The notes under the pieces: model-generated
What the model saw: only the letters and a program-made list of their open reading frames with translations
Databases searched by the model: none
Told to the model about the DNA's origin: nothing
In this document: piece by piece, positions 33,374 through 43,631 of the stretch
Numbering within the stretch: the first letter of the stretch is position 1
How the letters are laid out: every line of letters starts with the position of its first letter
Translations under genes and position numbers: made by a program
NCBI GenBank assembly: GCA_965261925.1
Contig: OZ253486.1
Coordinates: 1,798,001-1,862,000 of the forward strand
Origin: Bin87 sp965261925
Lineage (GTDB): Bacteria; Chloroflexota; Dehalococcoidia; Lucifugimonadales; UBA3495
Direction of reading: 5' to 3'
Length of the DNA: 64,000 nt

Positions 33374-33946
33374 GTGAGTATTGCGCAGCGAGACGCCGAC
33401 ATTCTTCTCCTGGACGCCAGTTGTCTGCTCAACTGTTACGCCACCGGCCGCTTGCGGGAGATCATTGTGGCGCTACCTTGGCTGCTGGGTGTCGTCGACT
33501 ACGTACTTGAGCATGAGGCGCTGTACGTCAGGAACCCGACCCCCGCCGGCGACCGGGAGGAAATGAGTTCCGTGGAGTTGTCCCCCTTGATAGATGACGG
33601 GCTGGTTCAGGTAGTAAGCCTGCAACATCCCGCGGAAGAGTCAGCCTATGTGGACCTTTCAGCCGTTATCGACGACGGTGAGGCGATGACCGGGGCGATA
33701 GCCTCGCACCGTGGGTATGCCGTGGCGATTGACGACCGCAAGGCAAGACGGGTGCTTGGCGAGCTGGTGCCTGCCATACAGTTGGTGTCCACCCTGGAGA
33801 TCCTGCAGCAGTGGGGCGCAACCGTCCCAGTAGACGAGTTGAGACATGCCTTGCGCGCAATGCAACTTGGTGCTAATTATGTCCCCGGCCGGCGCGACCC
33901 CCTTTATGTTTGGTGGCGTGACATCACGGACGCCGGAGGCGCCTGA
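33374..33946 (+). CDS. PIN-like protein following XRE-ImmA/IrrE
   Basis: The protein has 190 residues; the start is GTG 33374 with GGAGAG upstream. 'ILLLDASCLLNCYATGRLREIIVALPWLLGVVDYVLEHEA' gives a PIN-fold first strand (D) and the Glu region. 'EAMTGAIASHRGYAVAIDDRKARRVLGEL' gives the later acidic residues and 'IDDRKAR' in place of the TxD of VapC. It is likely an RNase. Xre-Zn-peptidase genes paired with a small PIN-type gene have been proposed as toxin-antitoxin-like modules. It is the last gene of the tight four-gene operon. Confidence 0.65.
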   Translation: MSIAQRDADILLLDASCLLNCYATGRLREIIVALPWLLGVVDYVLEHEALYVRNPTPAGDREEMSSVELSPLIDDGLVQVVSLQHPAEESAYVDLSAVIDDGEAMTGAIASHRGYAVAIDDRKARRVLGELVPAIQLVSTLEILQQWGATVPVDELRHALRAMQLGANYVPGRRDPLYVWWRDITDAGGA

Positions 33947-34054
33947 ACTGGAGGGGCAATCCACCACCGTGCCATTGGATCAATGATCGTGCAACGAGCG
34001 CAGACTACGAACTCAACCGCCGGTGGGTTTCCCAATTGAAGACAGTACCAGTGG

Positions 34055-34372
34055 TTGATGCCTCCGATTGCAATGATTTGTGTCTTGAGTGCGCTGTCCG
34101 TCATCGGTTGCGCCCGTCCACCATTGTCTACAGAGGTTGAAGTGACGCGAGAGGCGCCGCTAACGCGGGAAGCAGAGACTTTCGGAGGGAGTCTGGTCGA
34201 GATTGAGGTTACACGACAGGTGGAAATAACCAGAGAAGTACCGGTCACTCGCCTCATTTACATGGGCTATCACCAGATTGCTCTGTCGATCGAAAAGGGC
34301 ACTTTATCGGTCGTTCCACGGAGAAGCCAGATCTCTGATGGTGCCAGGCACGCATTGACATCCTGCGGTTGA
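34055..34372 (+). CDS. Small lipoprotein-like protein with VTRE repeats
   Basis: The protein has 105 residues. An N-terminal hydrophobic segment ends in a lipobox-like 'LSVIGCA', followed by a run of VTRE-type repeats ('VEVTREAPLTRE', 'VEVTRQVEITREVPVTR') commonly seen as linkers in Chloroflexota surface lipoproteins. Only the linker remains and no domain follows. It may be a degraded gene. It lies between the PIN-like and SbcD-like genes. Confidence 0.4.
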   Translation: MMPPIAMICVLSALSVIGCARPPLSTEVEVTREAPLTREAETFGGSLVEIEVTRQVEITREVPVTRLIYMGYHQIALSIEKGTLSVVPRRSQISDGARHALTSCG

Positions 34373-34456
34373 CCTCGCGGTTGGACGAACGTACATTGTG
34401 TCGGCCCGCACGAGTACTGTGGCAAAACCCGATGAGAATGGGATGTGCGTTCCAGT

Positions 34457-35710
34457 ATGACCTTCCGATTTATTCACGCTGCTGATCTCCATCTGGACAG
34501 TCCGTTCACGGGCATCCGGGCGGCCGCGCCGGAAAATGTGGCCAAGGCGCTCTATTCGGCCACTTTCGATTCCTACCGGAACATCACGGACCTCTGCATC
34601 GCCGAGCAGGTGGATGCCCTGCTCGTAGCCGGCGACATATACGATGGAGCCGACCGCAGCCTGCGTGCCCAGCGCGCCTTCATTGAAGGTCTGCAACGGC
34701 TGGATGCCACCGGTATCCGGTCGTTCGTTTGCCATGGCAACCATGACCCCCTGGACGGGTGGGAAGCGCAACTGTCTTACCCGGATGGCTGCCATCGGTT
34801 CGGCGCTGATTTTGAAGCGGTTCCCGTTTTCCCCGACGAGCCGGAGCGCGCCCTGGTTTACGGCATCAGCTATCCCACCCGAGACGTCTACGAAAACCTC
34901 GTGCAACGCCTTGTTGAGGTTGAAAGTTCTGCCTTTACCATAGGACTCCTGCACGCCAACGTAGGCACGAACACCGGTCATGCGGCGTACGCTCCCTGCT
35001 CGCTGGATGACCTGGTGCGGTCGGGGATCGACTATTGGGCGCTGGGCCACGTTCATACCCGTCAGGTCCTCCACGAGCCAGCTCCCACTGTGGTGTACCC
35101 GGGCAATGCACAAGGACGACATCCCAATGAATCGGGCGCCCGGGGCGTCTATTTGGTGGAGGTTGACGCGGCCGGCGCGGTCAGCCTGCAATTTCACGCC
35201 ACCGACACCGTGCGTTGGGAACGGGCAAGTATCGACATCAGCGGAATGGACACGGAACAGGACCTGCTCAACGAGATTGATGACGCCGTGCAAAATCTGC
35301 AGGATGGGGCGCAGGGCAGGTCGGTGGTCGCCCGCATCACTCTCAATGGTCGGGGTCAGCTGAACCAGTCGCTGCGACGGCCCAACGCGGTGGGAGACAT
35401 CCTGGAGGTCGTCAACGAGGAATGGGCTGGACAGCAGCCCTTCGTGTGGTGCGAACGCATCGAAGACGAAACTGGCGCTGCCATCGACCGCGAGGCTTTG
35501 CGAGCCGGTGAAGACTTTCTGGCCGAGGTGCTGCGAACCGCTGATCTGTTGAAGGAACATCCTGGCTCTTTCCGTGGTGGGCTCGCTGACCTCTACGAGC
35601 ACGCCCGGCACAGACGTTACCTGGACGCGTTCACGGACGAAGAAATCGTGGCCTTGCTGGACGAAGCCGAGAACATGGCCGTTGGTCTGTTGGTTGAGGA
35701 GGATGACTGA
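34457..35710 (+). CDS. SbcD/YhaO-like metallophosphoesterase (DNA repair exonuclease)
   Basis: The protein has 417 residues starting MTFRFIHAADLHLDSPFTGI (ATG 34457; an upstream ATG at 34445 is possible). Metallophosphoesterase motifs are 'DLHLDSP', 'LLVAGDIYDGAD', 'FVCHGNHDPLDG', 'IGLLHANVG' and 'WALGHVHTRQVL'. This is the Mn2+-dependent nuclease partner of SbcC/Rad50-type ATPases; YhaO-type lengths are similar. Its stop overlaps the ATPase start by 1 nt (TGATG). It probably acts with the ATPase on DNA ends and may belong to the defence island. Confidence 0.92.
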   Translation: MTFRFIHAADLHLDSPFTGIRAAAPENVAKALYSATFDSYRNITDLCIAEQVDALLVAGDIYDGADRSLRAQRAFIEGLQRLDATGIRSFVCHGNHDPLDGWEAQLSYPDGCHRFGADFEAVPVFPDEPERALVYGISYPTRDVYENLVQRLVEVESSAFTIGLLHANVGTNTGHAAYAPCSLDDLVRSGIDYWALGHVHTRQVLHEPAPTVVYPGNAQGRHPNESGARGVYLVEVDAAGAVSLQFHATDTVRWERASIDISGMDTEQDLLNEIDDAVQNLQDGAQGRSVVARITLNGRGQLNQSLRRPNAVGDILEVVNEEWAGQQPFVWCERIEDETGAAIDREALRAGEDFLAEVLRTADLLKEHPGSFRGGLADLYEHARHRRYLDAFTDEEIVALLDEAENMAVGLLVEEDD

Positions 35711-38700
35711 TGCGAATCCGAAACCTTCATATTGACGGATTTGGGCGGTTCGCGGACCGCAGTTTTGGACCTTTGGAGCATCCCGTAACTGTGTTCTACG
35801 GTGCCAACGAAGCCGGCAAAAGTACCCTGCTCGAGTTCATACGCAGAATACTGTTCGGATTTCCCGCCCGGCGCGTCGGGACCAACGAGTATCCTCCGCT
35901 AGCAGGCGGGCGGCACGGCGGCAGGATCACGATAGCCACAGACGCTGGAGAAAGCATCGTCATTGACCGAGCCCCTGGGCGTGGAGACGGTCCCGTGTCC
36001 ATGACCACCGATGCCGGCGAGACCATCCCTGATGGCGAATTGCCGAGACTGCTCGGGAACCATACGCGAGGCGTATTCAATAACATCTTCGCCTTCACCC
36101 TCGACGAGCTGCACGACGAAAGTCTGCTCGGCAACGAAAGCGTAAACCGTCAGATCTACAGCGCGGGAATCGGTGCCGTGCGACTTCCCACCGCCCTGGA
36201 CTTTCTGCAATCCCAAAAGCAGGAGATCTTTCGGCCCCGTGGAAGTAACCAAACCGTGCCGAAGGTGATCGCCCGAATTCAGGAAACCGAGACAGCTTTA
36301 CGAAGTATCGCCGAGCACGGAGTCGAATACCGAAGGCAGTCGGAACGGCTGGCCGAAATCGAGCGAGAACTAGGCGACTTGGGCGAGTGTCGCCTGCAAC
36401 TGATGTCTGAAAAAGAGCGGAACGAAGATTTACAACGAGCCTGGGAACCGTGGAACGGCCTCATCAACGCAGAGGGCGCGTTGGCGAAACTACCCGGAGT
36501 GGAGGCATTTCCAGACAATGGCATCGTCCTCTTGGAGACCTTGGAAGCACGGGCCCAAACTGCCGACCAGGAGCTTGCCTCAGCGGAAGAGCGGGTGAAA
36601 CGCGCTAAGGCGGACGTTGACCAGGAGATCGAGCACCTAGATATCTTGGAGCAGTCCGACAAAGTCCGCGACTTGACGTACGCTCGGAGCGCATTCGACC
36701 AGTCGGTCAAGGACCTCCCCGAGAGACGGGTCGAACTCTCCGCCAAACGCTTCGAGCTGAGCGCGTCGCTGGCAAACCTGGGTCAGGATTGGGACGCGGA
36801 CCGCCTCAACAGTTTCGACCTCTCGCTGGTTGTGCGTGAGGAGGTCGCCAACCACGGTGAACGCTTGCAGAACGCCCGGACAAACGACGAGAGATCGCGA
36901 ACCGTCCTGGCGCAGGAAGAGGCGACGCTGACGGAGGCCCAGGAGAATGCCCAGCGGGCGCAGGCCGCCCGGGATGTGGTCGCTCCGCCTGACTTGGACG
37001 AAACAGGCATTCGAGAGCGTCGCCGGCGAATCCGGCAATCCCGCAGCACCCTGGATGAATTGGGCCGTGCCGAAGATCGCAGCCGAGATCTTCGAGCGCA
37101 GATTGACGGTGATTTGGAGCCTGGCGAGGCCCCGCCAAATACTGGCGGCACCAGACTGCCGGCCGTGCTGCTGGGGATTCTGGGCGTTGCCGTGCTAGTC
37201 GCCGGAATATGGCTCTCGCTGACTGCCTCTCCCGCCGGGGGGAGCGCTTTGACGGTGATTGGCGCCGTATTGTTCGGGGCGGCCGCGATCCTGTTATTCA
37301 GAGGCCGCTCATCCAGCCTGTCCACCGCGCCCCCCGTGGCGTCGCGAGCCCGCAGGCAGATCAGCGAGGCTGACGAGCAGCTGGCGGGCGTACGGTCAAG
37401 GTTGCAAACAGACGCCGACGCATTGGGCTTGGCGTCTCTCGACACGATCGCGTTGATGGATGCCGAGGAGGCACTGGATGGGACGGATGCCAAGCTCAGT
37501 GAATGGCAACAACTGGAAGCTCAACTGGCCCAATTGACCGAACGGGCTGCGCGCCAAACGCTACGAAGGGACCAAGCACAGCAAGCGGTACAGGACGCCC
37601 GGGCGACCCTGGAGGCTGAGGAGCAAGCATGGCAAGCGTGGCTCCAGCAACGCGGCCTGTTGAGGACGTTTTCACCCGACGGCATCCAGGAGCTACGGAC
37701 CCTGGCGGACCTGGCGCGAACCCACCACCGCGATGTGGTGGAATTGCAGGATCGCATCGCCGCCATCCAGAAAGACATCGACGAATTCATCGCGATGGTT
37801 CGGCCGTTGGCGGAAGTCCACGGCTTTGAGGCGGAGTGGAACGACTATCCGAAGGTCGCAGGCGTAGCCGACGACATCATCGACTTGCATGGGAGCGTTT
37901 CGGAAGCGGCTCGGGTGCGTACAAATGCCGAGAATGAGTTGGAAGAGGCTCAGAACGAGTTGACCCAGCGGCAGGAAAGTCGGCAAAGAGTCGCTGGCGA
38001 GATCGCGGCGCTGCTGCAGTCCGGACAGGCTGAAGACGTTGATAACTTCCGTGGGCGCTCCCAGATTTTCCAGGAACGGGCCGCCCTGACCGCGTCTATT
38101 TCCGGTGTCCTGGAGCAGATGCAGGTGATCAGTGGGCCGGGCGATGCGTTGGAAGAGTTCCGAAACACCCTGTCAAAAACCGATATACAGACCATCCGCG
38201 ACGAAGTCCGGAAACGTGAGGCAGATCTGGAAGACATAGATACCAAGCGGTCTGCATTGGACGCCGAGCGCGGGGCGATCCAAACCCGGCTCAAAGATCT
38301 CGCCAGCGAGGAGGACTCATCGCGGCTGCGGTTGGAACAGCATCGCCTATCGGAAGAACTGCAGGGGCACGGGCGGGATTGGGCGGTGCGCACGATTGCC
38401 GAGAGCCTGATCCGGCAGGCGCAGAGCAAGTTCGAAAAGGAGCGGCAGCCGGATGTGATCCGCCATGCCGAGCGCTTCTTCCTGGACGTAACCGACGGCG
38501 CGTACCAAACAGTGTATTCCCCGCTAGGCAGTTCCGAGATCAATGTGATGGACGCCGCAGGCAACATCAGGACGCCGCAACAGCTCAGCCGCGGCACCCG
38601 CGAGCAGTTGTTCCTGGCGCTGCGGTTCGGGCTGATCCTGGAGCTGGGCCAGCGGTCAGAACGGCTGCCGGTGATCGTGGACGAGGCGCTGGTGAACTTC

Positions 38701-38856
38701 GACCCGCACAGGGGAACCAAAGCCGCAGGCTCATTCATCGACCTCTCCGAGACAAACCAGGTGCTGGTCTTCACCTGCCACCCGCAGATAATGGACTGGT
38801 TCGTGAATGCGGCGGACCAACGGGGGGTGGTTGAGCCGGAGGTGGTGCGTATTTGA
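35710..38856 (+). CDS. YhaN/SbcC-like SMC-type ATPase
   Basis: The protein has 1048 residues. Residues 1-190 form the N-terminal ATPase lobe (Walker A 'FYGANEAGKSTLLEFIRRILFGF'). Long coiled coils follow, with two hydrophobic helices at about 480-540 ('LPAVLLGILGVAVLVAGIW', 'VIGAVLFGAAAILLF') as in YhaN-type proteins. The C-terminal lobe has the signature 'LSRGTREQLFLALRFG' and Walker B 'LPVIVDEALVNFD', then 'VLVFTCHPQIMDWF'. With the upstream phosphoesterase it forms a membrane-linked SbcCD-like nuclease. Both lobes are complete. Confidence 0.9.
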   Translation: MRIRNLHIDGFGRFADRSFGPLEHPVTVFYGANEAGKSTLLEFIRRILFGFPARRVGTNEYPPLAGGRHGGRITIATDAGESIVIDRAPGRGDGPVSMTTDAGETIPDGELPRLLGNHTRGVFNNIFAFTLDELHDESLLGNESVNRQIYSAGIGAVRLPTALDFLQSQKQEIFRPRGSNQTVPKVIARIQETETALRSIAEHGVEYRRQSERLAEIERELGDLGECRLQLMSEKERNEDLQRAWEPWNGLINAEGALAKLPGVEAFPDNGIVLLETLEARAQTADQELASAEERVKRAKADVDQEIEHLDILEQSDKVRDLTYARSAFDQSVKDLPERRVELSAKRFELSASLANLGQDWDADRLNSFDLSLVVREEVANHGERLQNARTNDERSRTVLAQEEATLTEAQENAQRAQAARDVVAPPDLDETGIRERRRRIRQSRSTLDELGRAEDRSRDLRAQIDGDLEPGEAPPNTGGTRLPAVLLGILGVAVLVAGIWLSLTASPAGGSALTVIGAVLFGAAAILLFRGRSSSLSTAPPVASRARRQISEADEQLAGVRSRLQTDADALGLASLDTIALMDAEEALDGTDAKLSEWQQLEAQLAQLTERAARQTLRRDQAQQAVQDARATLEAEEQAWQAWLQQRGLLRTFSPDGIQELRTLADLARTHHRDVVELQDRIAAIQKDIDEFIAMVRPLAEVHGFEAEWNDYPKVAGVADDIIDLHGSVSEAARVRTNAENELEEAQNELTQRQESRQRVAGEIAALLQSGQAEDVDNFRGRSQIFQERAALTASISGVLEQMQVISGPGDALEEFRNTLSKTDIQTIRDEVRKREADLEDIDTKRSALDAERGAIQTRLKDLASEEDSSRLRLEQHRLSEELQGHGRDWAVRTIAESLIRQAQSKFEKERQPDVIRHAERFFLDVTDGAYQTVYSPLGSSEINVMDAAGNIRTPQQLSRGTREQLFLALRFGLILELGQRSERLPVIVDEALVNFDPHRGTKAAGSFIDLSETNQVLVFTCHPQIMDWFVNAADQRGVVEPEVVRI

Positions 38857-38994
38857 AGAACCCAAAGGCGAAATTGAGCACGTATTGATACGGTGCTCCA
38901 GAGCGATCCAAATTGCTCGATGGCTTGGGTCATCTTGTCTCACGTAAATTAAGAGGATTTTGCCTACGTATTTTGCGAGTCGCGGAGGATTATT

Positions 38995-41238
38995 TTGGCA
39001 ATCATTGATGACAAGGGGTGGTCCTGTCCGGGGGCACGGTGGTGGAAGTTCGACTTTCACACCCATACGCCTGCATCGATCGACTACGGGAAAGGGCCAC
39101 GATCTACAACTTTACGACAGACGACTCCAGCCGATTGGTTGCTAGATTTCATGCGCGCCGGCGTGGATTGTGTCGCTATCACAGACCACAACTCCGGCGA
39201 GTGGATTGACGATCTACGGTCCGCTCTGTCGAAGTTAGAGCAAGAATCACATTCCGATTTCCGGCCGCTACATCTATTCCCTGGCGTGGAAGTGACAGCG
39301 AACGGGGGGACTCACGTTCTCGCGTTGTTCGATCCTACAGCGAGTTCAGACGCCGTGGAAAGGCTTCTCGGTGCCATCAGTTACCGTGGGGACCACGGAA
39401 CAAGCGATATCGCGGCTGAAGCTTCGATCATCCAAATCGTGGAAGAAGTAGACAAAGCTGGCGGGATAGTGGTTCTGGCCCATGCTGATGAAGAAGACGG
39501 CGCATGGGAACTTACAGGCAACACTCTAGCGCCCTTGTTGGACAGCCCTTGTCTGTTCGCGGTGGAGATAAAAGACCCCCAATCTCAGCCGCATCCACTG
39601 TACGTACACCGCAAGATAGAATGGGCCGAGGTTTTGGGATCAGACTCTCATCACCCGGCATCATCAAATCAGGCCCGGTATCCGGGATCCCACTTTACGT
39701 GGGTAAAAATGTCCACGCCCTCAATTGAGGGTCTACGGTTAGCGCTGTTGGATGGTGGGGGATTCTCACTTCGCCGGAGCGACGAAAACGAGCCATTTGA
39801 TCCCCAAGCACTTCCCAAGAACCGAATACTATCCATAGAGCTTGCCAACGCGCGATACATGGGAAATGGTATCCCAGCCAAATTGGAATTCAGTCCGTGG
39901 CTAAACGCCTTAATCGGAGGCCGCGGAACGGGAAAATCGACGGTGATCCATGGATTGCGTTTGGTGGCAAAACGCAACGAAGAAATGAATGATTTGGACG
40001 AACGCAGTTCTCCACGCCAGACGTTCGAACGCTTCAACAAGGTGCCTCCAAATCGCAACGCTGAAGGAGGCTTGCGGGCAGACACCGAAATCATATGCAC
40101 GTTTATGCGCGACGAAGTGGTTCACCGTTTGCTGTGGCGTCAAGACGGTACGGGTATAGCTGTGCAGGAAAAGTCCCATGAGGGAACTTGGGTGGATTCA
40201 GCGTCTCAGGCCATATCTGGCGATCGGTTTGCCATGAAACTTTTTAGCCAAGGGCAAATAGCGGAGATGGCCGGAGAAAATCAGTTGCCCTTGTTACAAG
40301 CAATAGATGAAGCCGCGGGTGTGGCCAACTTAAAGGAAAGTTTGGAGTTGGCGCGAAGCGCTTTCTACGCTACTAAGGCACAAATTCGAGACCTCGACAA
40401 GAGGTTGGAACGCGAAGGAAACCTGTCCGTAGAGTGGCAAGACGTTGATCGTAAGCTGCAGCGTTTCGAGGAAAGCGACCATGCATCTGTCCTCACAACG
40501 CATCGACACCGCGGACGACAACAAACAGAGGTAGATAAGCGATTTGCGTCATTGGAAGGATTCGCCGAACGCATAGACGAAACGGCTGACGAACTCAAGC
40601 TAGAAGACTGGCCCGATGGTTTGTTGGACGAATCATCTGGCGAGGATCAAGATGTCATCAAGACTTTTGCTGATCTGACAGAAACCATAAGGAGCGCGGT
40701 GCACGACCTGCGACGAGTCGCTCAACGCCTCCGTGAAAGCACAGAGATCAAACGTCACGGGTTGGCAAATAGCAAGTGGCGCCTGTCCGTGGAATCGGGC
40801 AGTTCTAGTTACACTGGCTTGTTGCACAAATTGCAAGAAGAAGGAATCACGGATCTTGAAGAATACGAGCCTTTGGTGAAAGAGAGGCAGCGCCTCGATG
40901 GCGAGAAGAACACCCTCGAATCTGAGAAGGAGAAGAGGGACGTACTGATCCGTAGGGCAAAACAGGAACTTGTGGCTGTCACTGATGCCCGGCGCGCTAT
41001 AAGTGAGGCACGCGCGGAATTTCTGTCTACCAACCTTTCGCAGAACCGCTTCGTGCGCATAGAACTTCGTCAGTATGGCGATGACCCCCGGGTCATTGAG
41101 CGATCCTTGCGTGAGGCTCTAGGGGTTCCTGATGACCGATTTCAAGACGACATACTTCGATACGGGAGCGATGGTCCTCAAAGCGGGATGGTGTCGGGCC
41201 TATTAGCCGACTTACCCGATGACCTTACGGACCGGTGA
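38995..41238 (+). pseudogene. TrlF-like PHP-AAA ATPase, truncated by an IS21 copy
   Basis: The start is TTG 38995 with GGAGG 6 nt upstream. Residues ~15-270 are a PHP phosphoesterase: 'FDFHTHTPASIDYG', 'VAITDHNSGEW', 'VLAHADEEDG' and 'LGSDSHHPAS'. An SMC/AAA N-lobe follows with Walker A 'LIGGRGTGKSTVIHGLRLVA' and a coiled-coil region. The frame then ends at 41238, where the stop codon TGA belongs to the IS21 left end (41236). The C-terminal ATPase lobe is missing, so the remaining 747 residues probably cannot hydrolyse ATP normally. It lies downstream of the YhaN-like gene, with 138 bp between them. Confidence 0.85.
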
Positions 41239-41321
41239 TGAACGACAATAAGTCCTGCCGGTCGCGACGACTACTTTTGCCGGTCGAGATGAGGTAAATC
41301 ATCCGGTACGGAGGTACCGGA

Positions 41322-42823
41322 TTGATCACAGACCGACAAGTCGCACTATTGAGGCGGAAACTTATGGAAGGAAAGACTCAGGAGACAGCAGCGGCCAAGG
41401 CTGGAATGAGCGTGCGCTCGGCACGGAAATGGCAAAGCGGCCCGTTGCCGTCGGAAACCAGGCAAGAGCGCCAGTGGCGCACCCGGCCCGATCCCTTCGA
41501 CGGGGTGTGGGAGGAAGAGATCGAGCCCCTGCTACAAGGAGAAGCGGCGGGCAAGCTGAAGGCAACGACAATTATCGAGTGGTTGGAGGAGCAGCATCCC
41601 GGCCGGTTCAGCGCTTCCCAGCTGCGCACACTGCAACGACGATTACAGGATTGGCGGGCGCTAAACGGTCCGGATCAGGAGGTGTACTTCCCCCAGGAGC
41701 ATCCACCCGGCCGGGAAGCCCAGTTCGACTTCACCCACGGCAGTTCCCTGAAAGTGACTATCGCCGGTCAGCCCTACCGCCACCAGCTGTTCCAGCTGAT
41801 CCTCAGCCACTCGGGGTGGCGCTACGCGGAGCTCGCCGCCGGCGAGACCTTCCTGGCGTTGCAAAAGGGTCTGCAATCTGCCCTCTGGACCCTGGGCGGC
41901 GTGCCTGAGGTGGTGCGCAGCGACAATACCTCTGCCGCCACCCACGAGGTGAAACGCAGCCGGGGGCGGGCGCTTAACGACAATTACGCCGCCCTGCTGG
42001 ACCACTACGGTCTCCAGTCCACCCGCATCAATCGCGGCCAGAGCCATGAAAATGGCGTCGCCGAGCAGGCTCACTACCGGCTCAAGGACGCCATCGACCA
42101 AGCCCTGATGCTCAGAGGCAGCCGCGACTTCGACACCGTCGACCACTACGCCGACTTCATCCGGCAGATGGTGCCAGGCGCAATCGCCTGGTACAAGGGA
42201 AGCTGGAGCAGGAAATGCCTTCGCTGGGACCCCTACCCTCAGCTCCCATGCCGGAATACGTCAACTACCAGGCCAAGGTCCGTAAGTGGAGCACCGTCAA
42301 GGCAGCCGGTCGGACCTACTCCGTGCCCTCCCGTCTCATCGGGAAGGAGGTGCGGATCCGGCTGTACGCCGACTGGGTGGAAGTGTACTACAAGGGCAGT
42401 CTGGTGGAACGCATGGCGCGGGTGCACGGTGAGGGGGAAGCCAACGTCAATTACCGCCATGTCATCGGGTCGCTGGTGCGCAAGCCAGGGGCCTTCGCTC
42501 GCTACCGCTTCCGGGAGCAGCTGTTTCCCACCATGCACTTCCGCCTCGCCTACGACGGGCTCAGGAAATGGCGTGGGGAACGAGCCGACGTGGAGTACGC
42601 GCGCATCCTGCACCTGGCGGCGACCACGATGGAAGCCACGGTGGACAGCGCGCTGGACCTGCTTTTGGAAACGGGGGAGACCTTCGACTACGCTGCGGTG
42701 AAGGAGTTGGCCGAGCCCAGGGCGCCGGAAGCTCCGCTGCTGACCCTGTCCGGGAAGCCGGACCTGAAAGTCTACGACCGCTTGCTCACGGTCAGCCTGG
42801 CCACGGTGGAGGTGTGCGGATGA
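41322..42823 (+). pseudogene. istA: IS21-family transposase IstA (copy 2), 1-nt deletion
   Basis: The gene is nearly identical to copy 1 and starts with TTG 41322 after GGAGG. The catalytic core is present ('QFDFTHGS', 'VVRSDNTSAATHE', 'NGVAEQAHYRLKDA'). Near 42172-42180 one base is missing relative to copy 1 (ATGGTGCCAGGCGC against ATGGTGGAGAGACGC). The frame changes and the proper C-terminus resumes in another frame from about 42215 to 42823. Either it is inactive or this is a base-calling error. The istB partner is intact. Confidence 0.85.
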
Positions 42824-43596
42824 CGGACACCAGCATCATGCAGGAACGCATCAGCGATCTGTGCCACCAATTCAAGCTGCCCACGGCGGGGGCGGAAACC
42901 ACGCCGCGTTTCACCGCCGCCGGCCACGGCGACGCCCTGCCCACCTTCCTTGAGGTGCTGGAGCAGGAAGCCGAGGATCGCCGTCAGCGTCGCATCGACC
43001 GGCTGCGCAAGATATCCAGGCTGCCCTCGGGCAAGACCTGGGAGACCTTCGAGCACGACCGGATGCCCTTGGCACTCAGGCAGCAGATGGACCAACTGGC
43101 CCAGGGCAGTTTCGTAGATAGCGGCGTCAACGTGCTGGCCTTCGGATTGCCCGGCACCGGCAAGACCCACGCCCTGTGTGCCTTGGGCCACCGCCTAGTG
43201 GAAGCCGGCCACTCGGTCCTCTTCGCCCCAGCCTATCGTCTGGTGCAGGAACTGCTCGCCGCAAAGCGCGACCTTGCCCTGCCCCGGCAGCTGCGCAAGC
43301 TGGACAACTTCGACTTCCTGCTCCTGGACGACCTGGGCTATCTGCCCCAGGGGGCCGAGGAGTCCGAGGTCCTCTTCACCCTCATCGCCGAACGCTACGA
43401 GCGGAGGTCGCTGGGCATCACGTCCAACCTGGTCTTCTCGGAGTGGGAGCGCATCTTCGCTAACCCCATGGCCACCGCGGCCGCCATCGACCGGGTGGTG
43501 CATCACTCCGTCATCCTGGAGTTTGACGTCCCCAGCTACCGCACCGGCGCGGCCCAGCAACGCCGCCAGCCAGAGGAGGTGAACCGGCAAAACTAA
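42820..43596 (+). CDS. istB: IS21-family helper ATPase IstB (copy 2)
   Basis: The protein has 258 residues from ATG 42820, overlapping the istA stop (ATGA). 'GLPGTGKTHAL', 'FLLLDDLGYLP' and 'LGITSNLVFSEW' are present. It is identical to the visible part of copy 3 (63320 to the end) and close to copy 1. It could act in trans on the other copies. Confidence 0.94.
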   Translation: MTDTSIMQERISDLCHQFKLPTAGAETTPRFTAAGHGDALPTFLEVLEQEAEDRRQRRIDRLRKISRLPSGKTWETFEHDRMPLALRQQMDQLAQGSFVDSGVNVLAFGLPGTGKTHALCALGHRLVEAGHSVLFAPAYRLVQELLAAKRDLALPRQLRKLDNFDFLLLDDLGYLPQGAEESEVLFTLIAERYERRSLGITSNLVFSEWERIFANPMATAAAIDRVVHHSVILEFDVPSYRTGAAQQRRQPEEVNRQN

Positions 43597-43631
43597 TCGA
43601 CGTAACCGGCATTTCTAGTTGACGCGGGACA

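Larger units (their letters stand above)
41236..43631 (+). mobile_element. IS21-family element, copy 2
   Basis: The ends are TGATGAACGACAA at 41236 and ...GTTGACGCGGGACA ending at 43631, with the internal GCCGGT repeats of this family. It carries istA (frameshifted) and istB. No target duplication is evident (left flank ...GGACCGG, right flank CCACCGG...). The flanks differ: a TrlF-like gene on the left and a UvrD-like fragment on the right. A deletion or IS-mediated rearrangement probably removed the original right flank. Confidence 0.9.
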
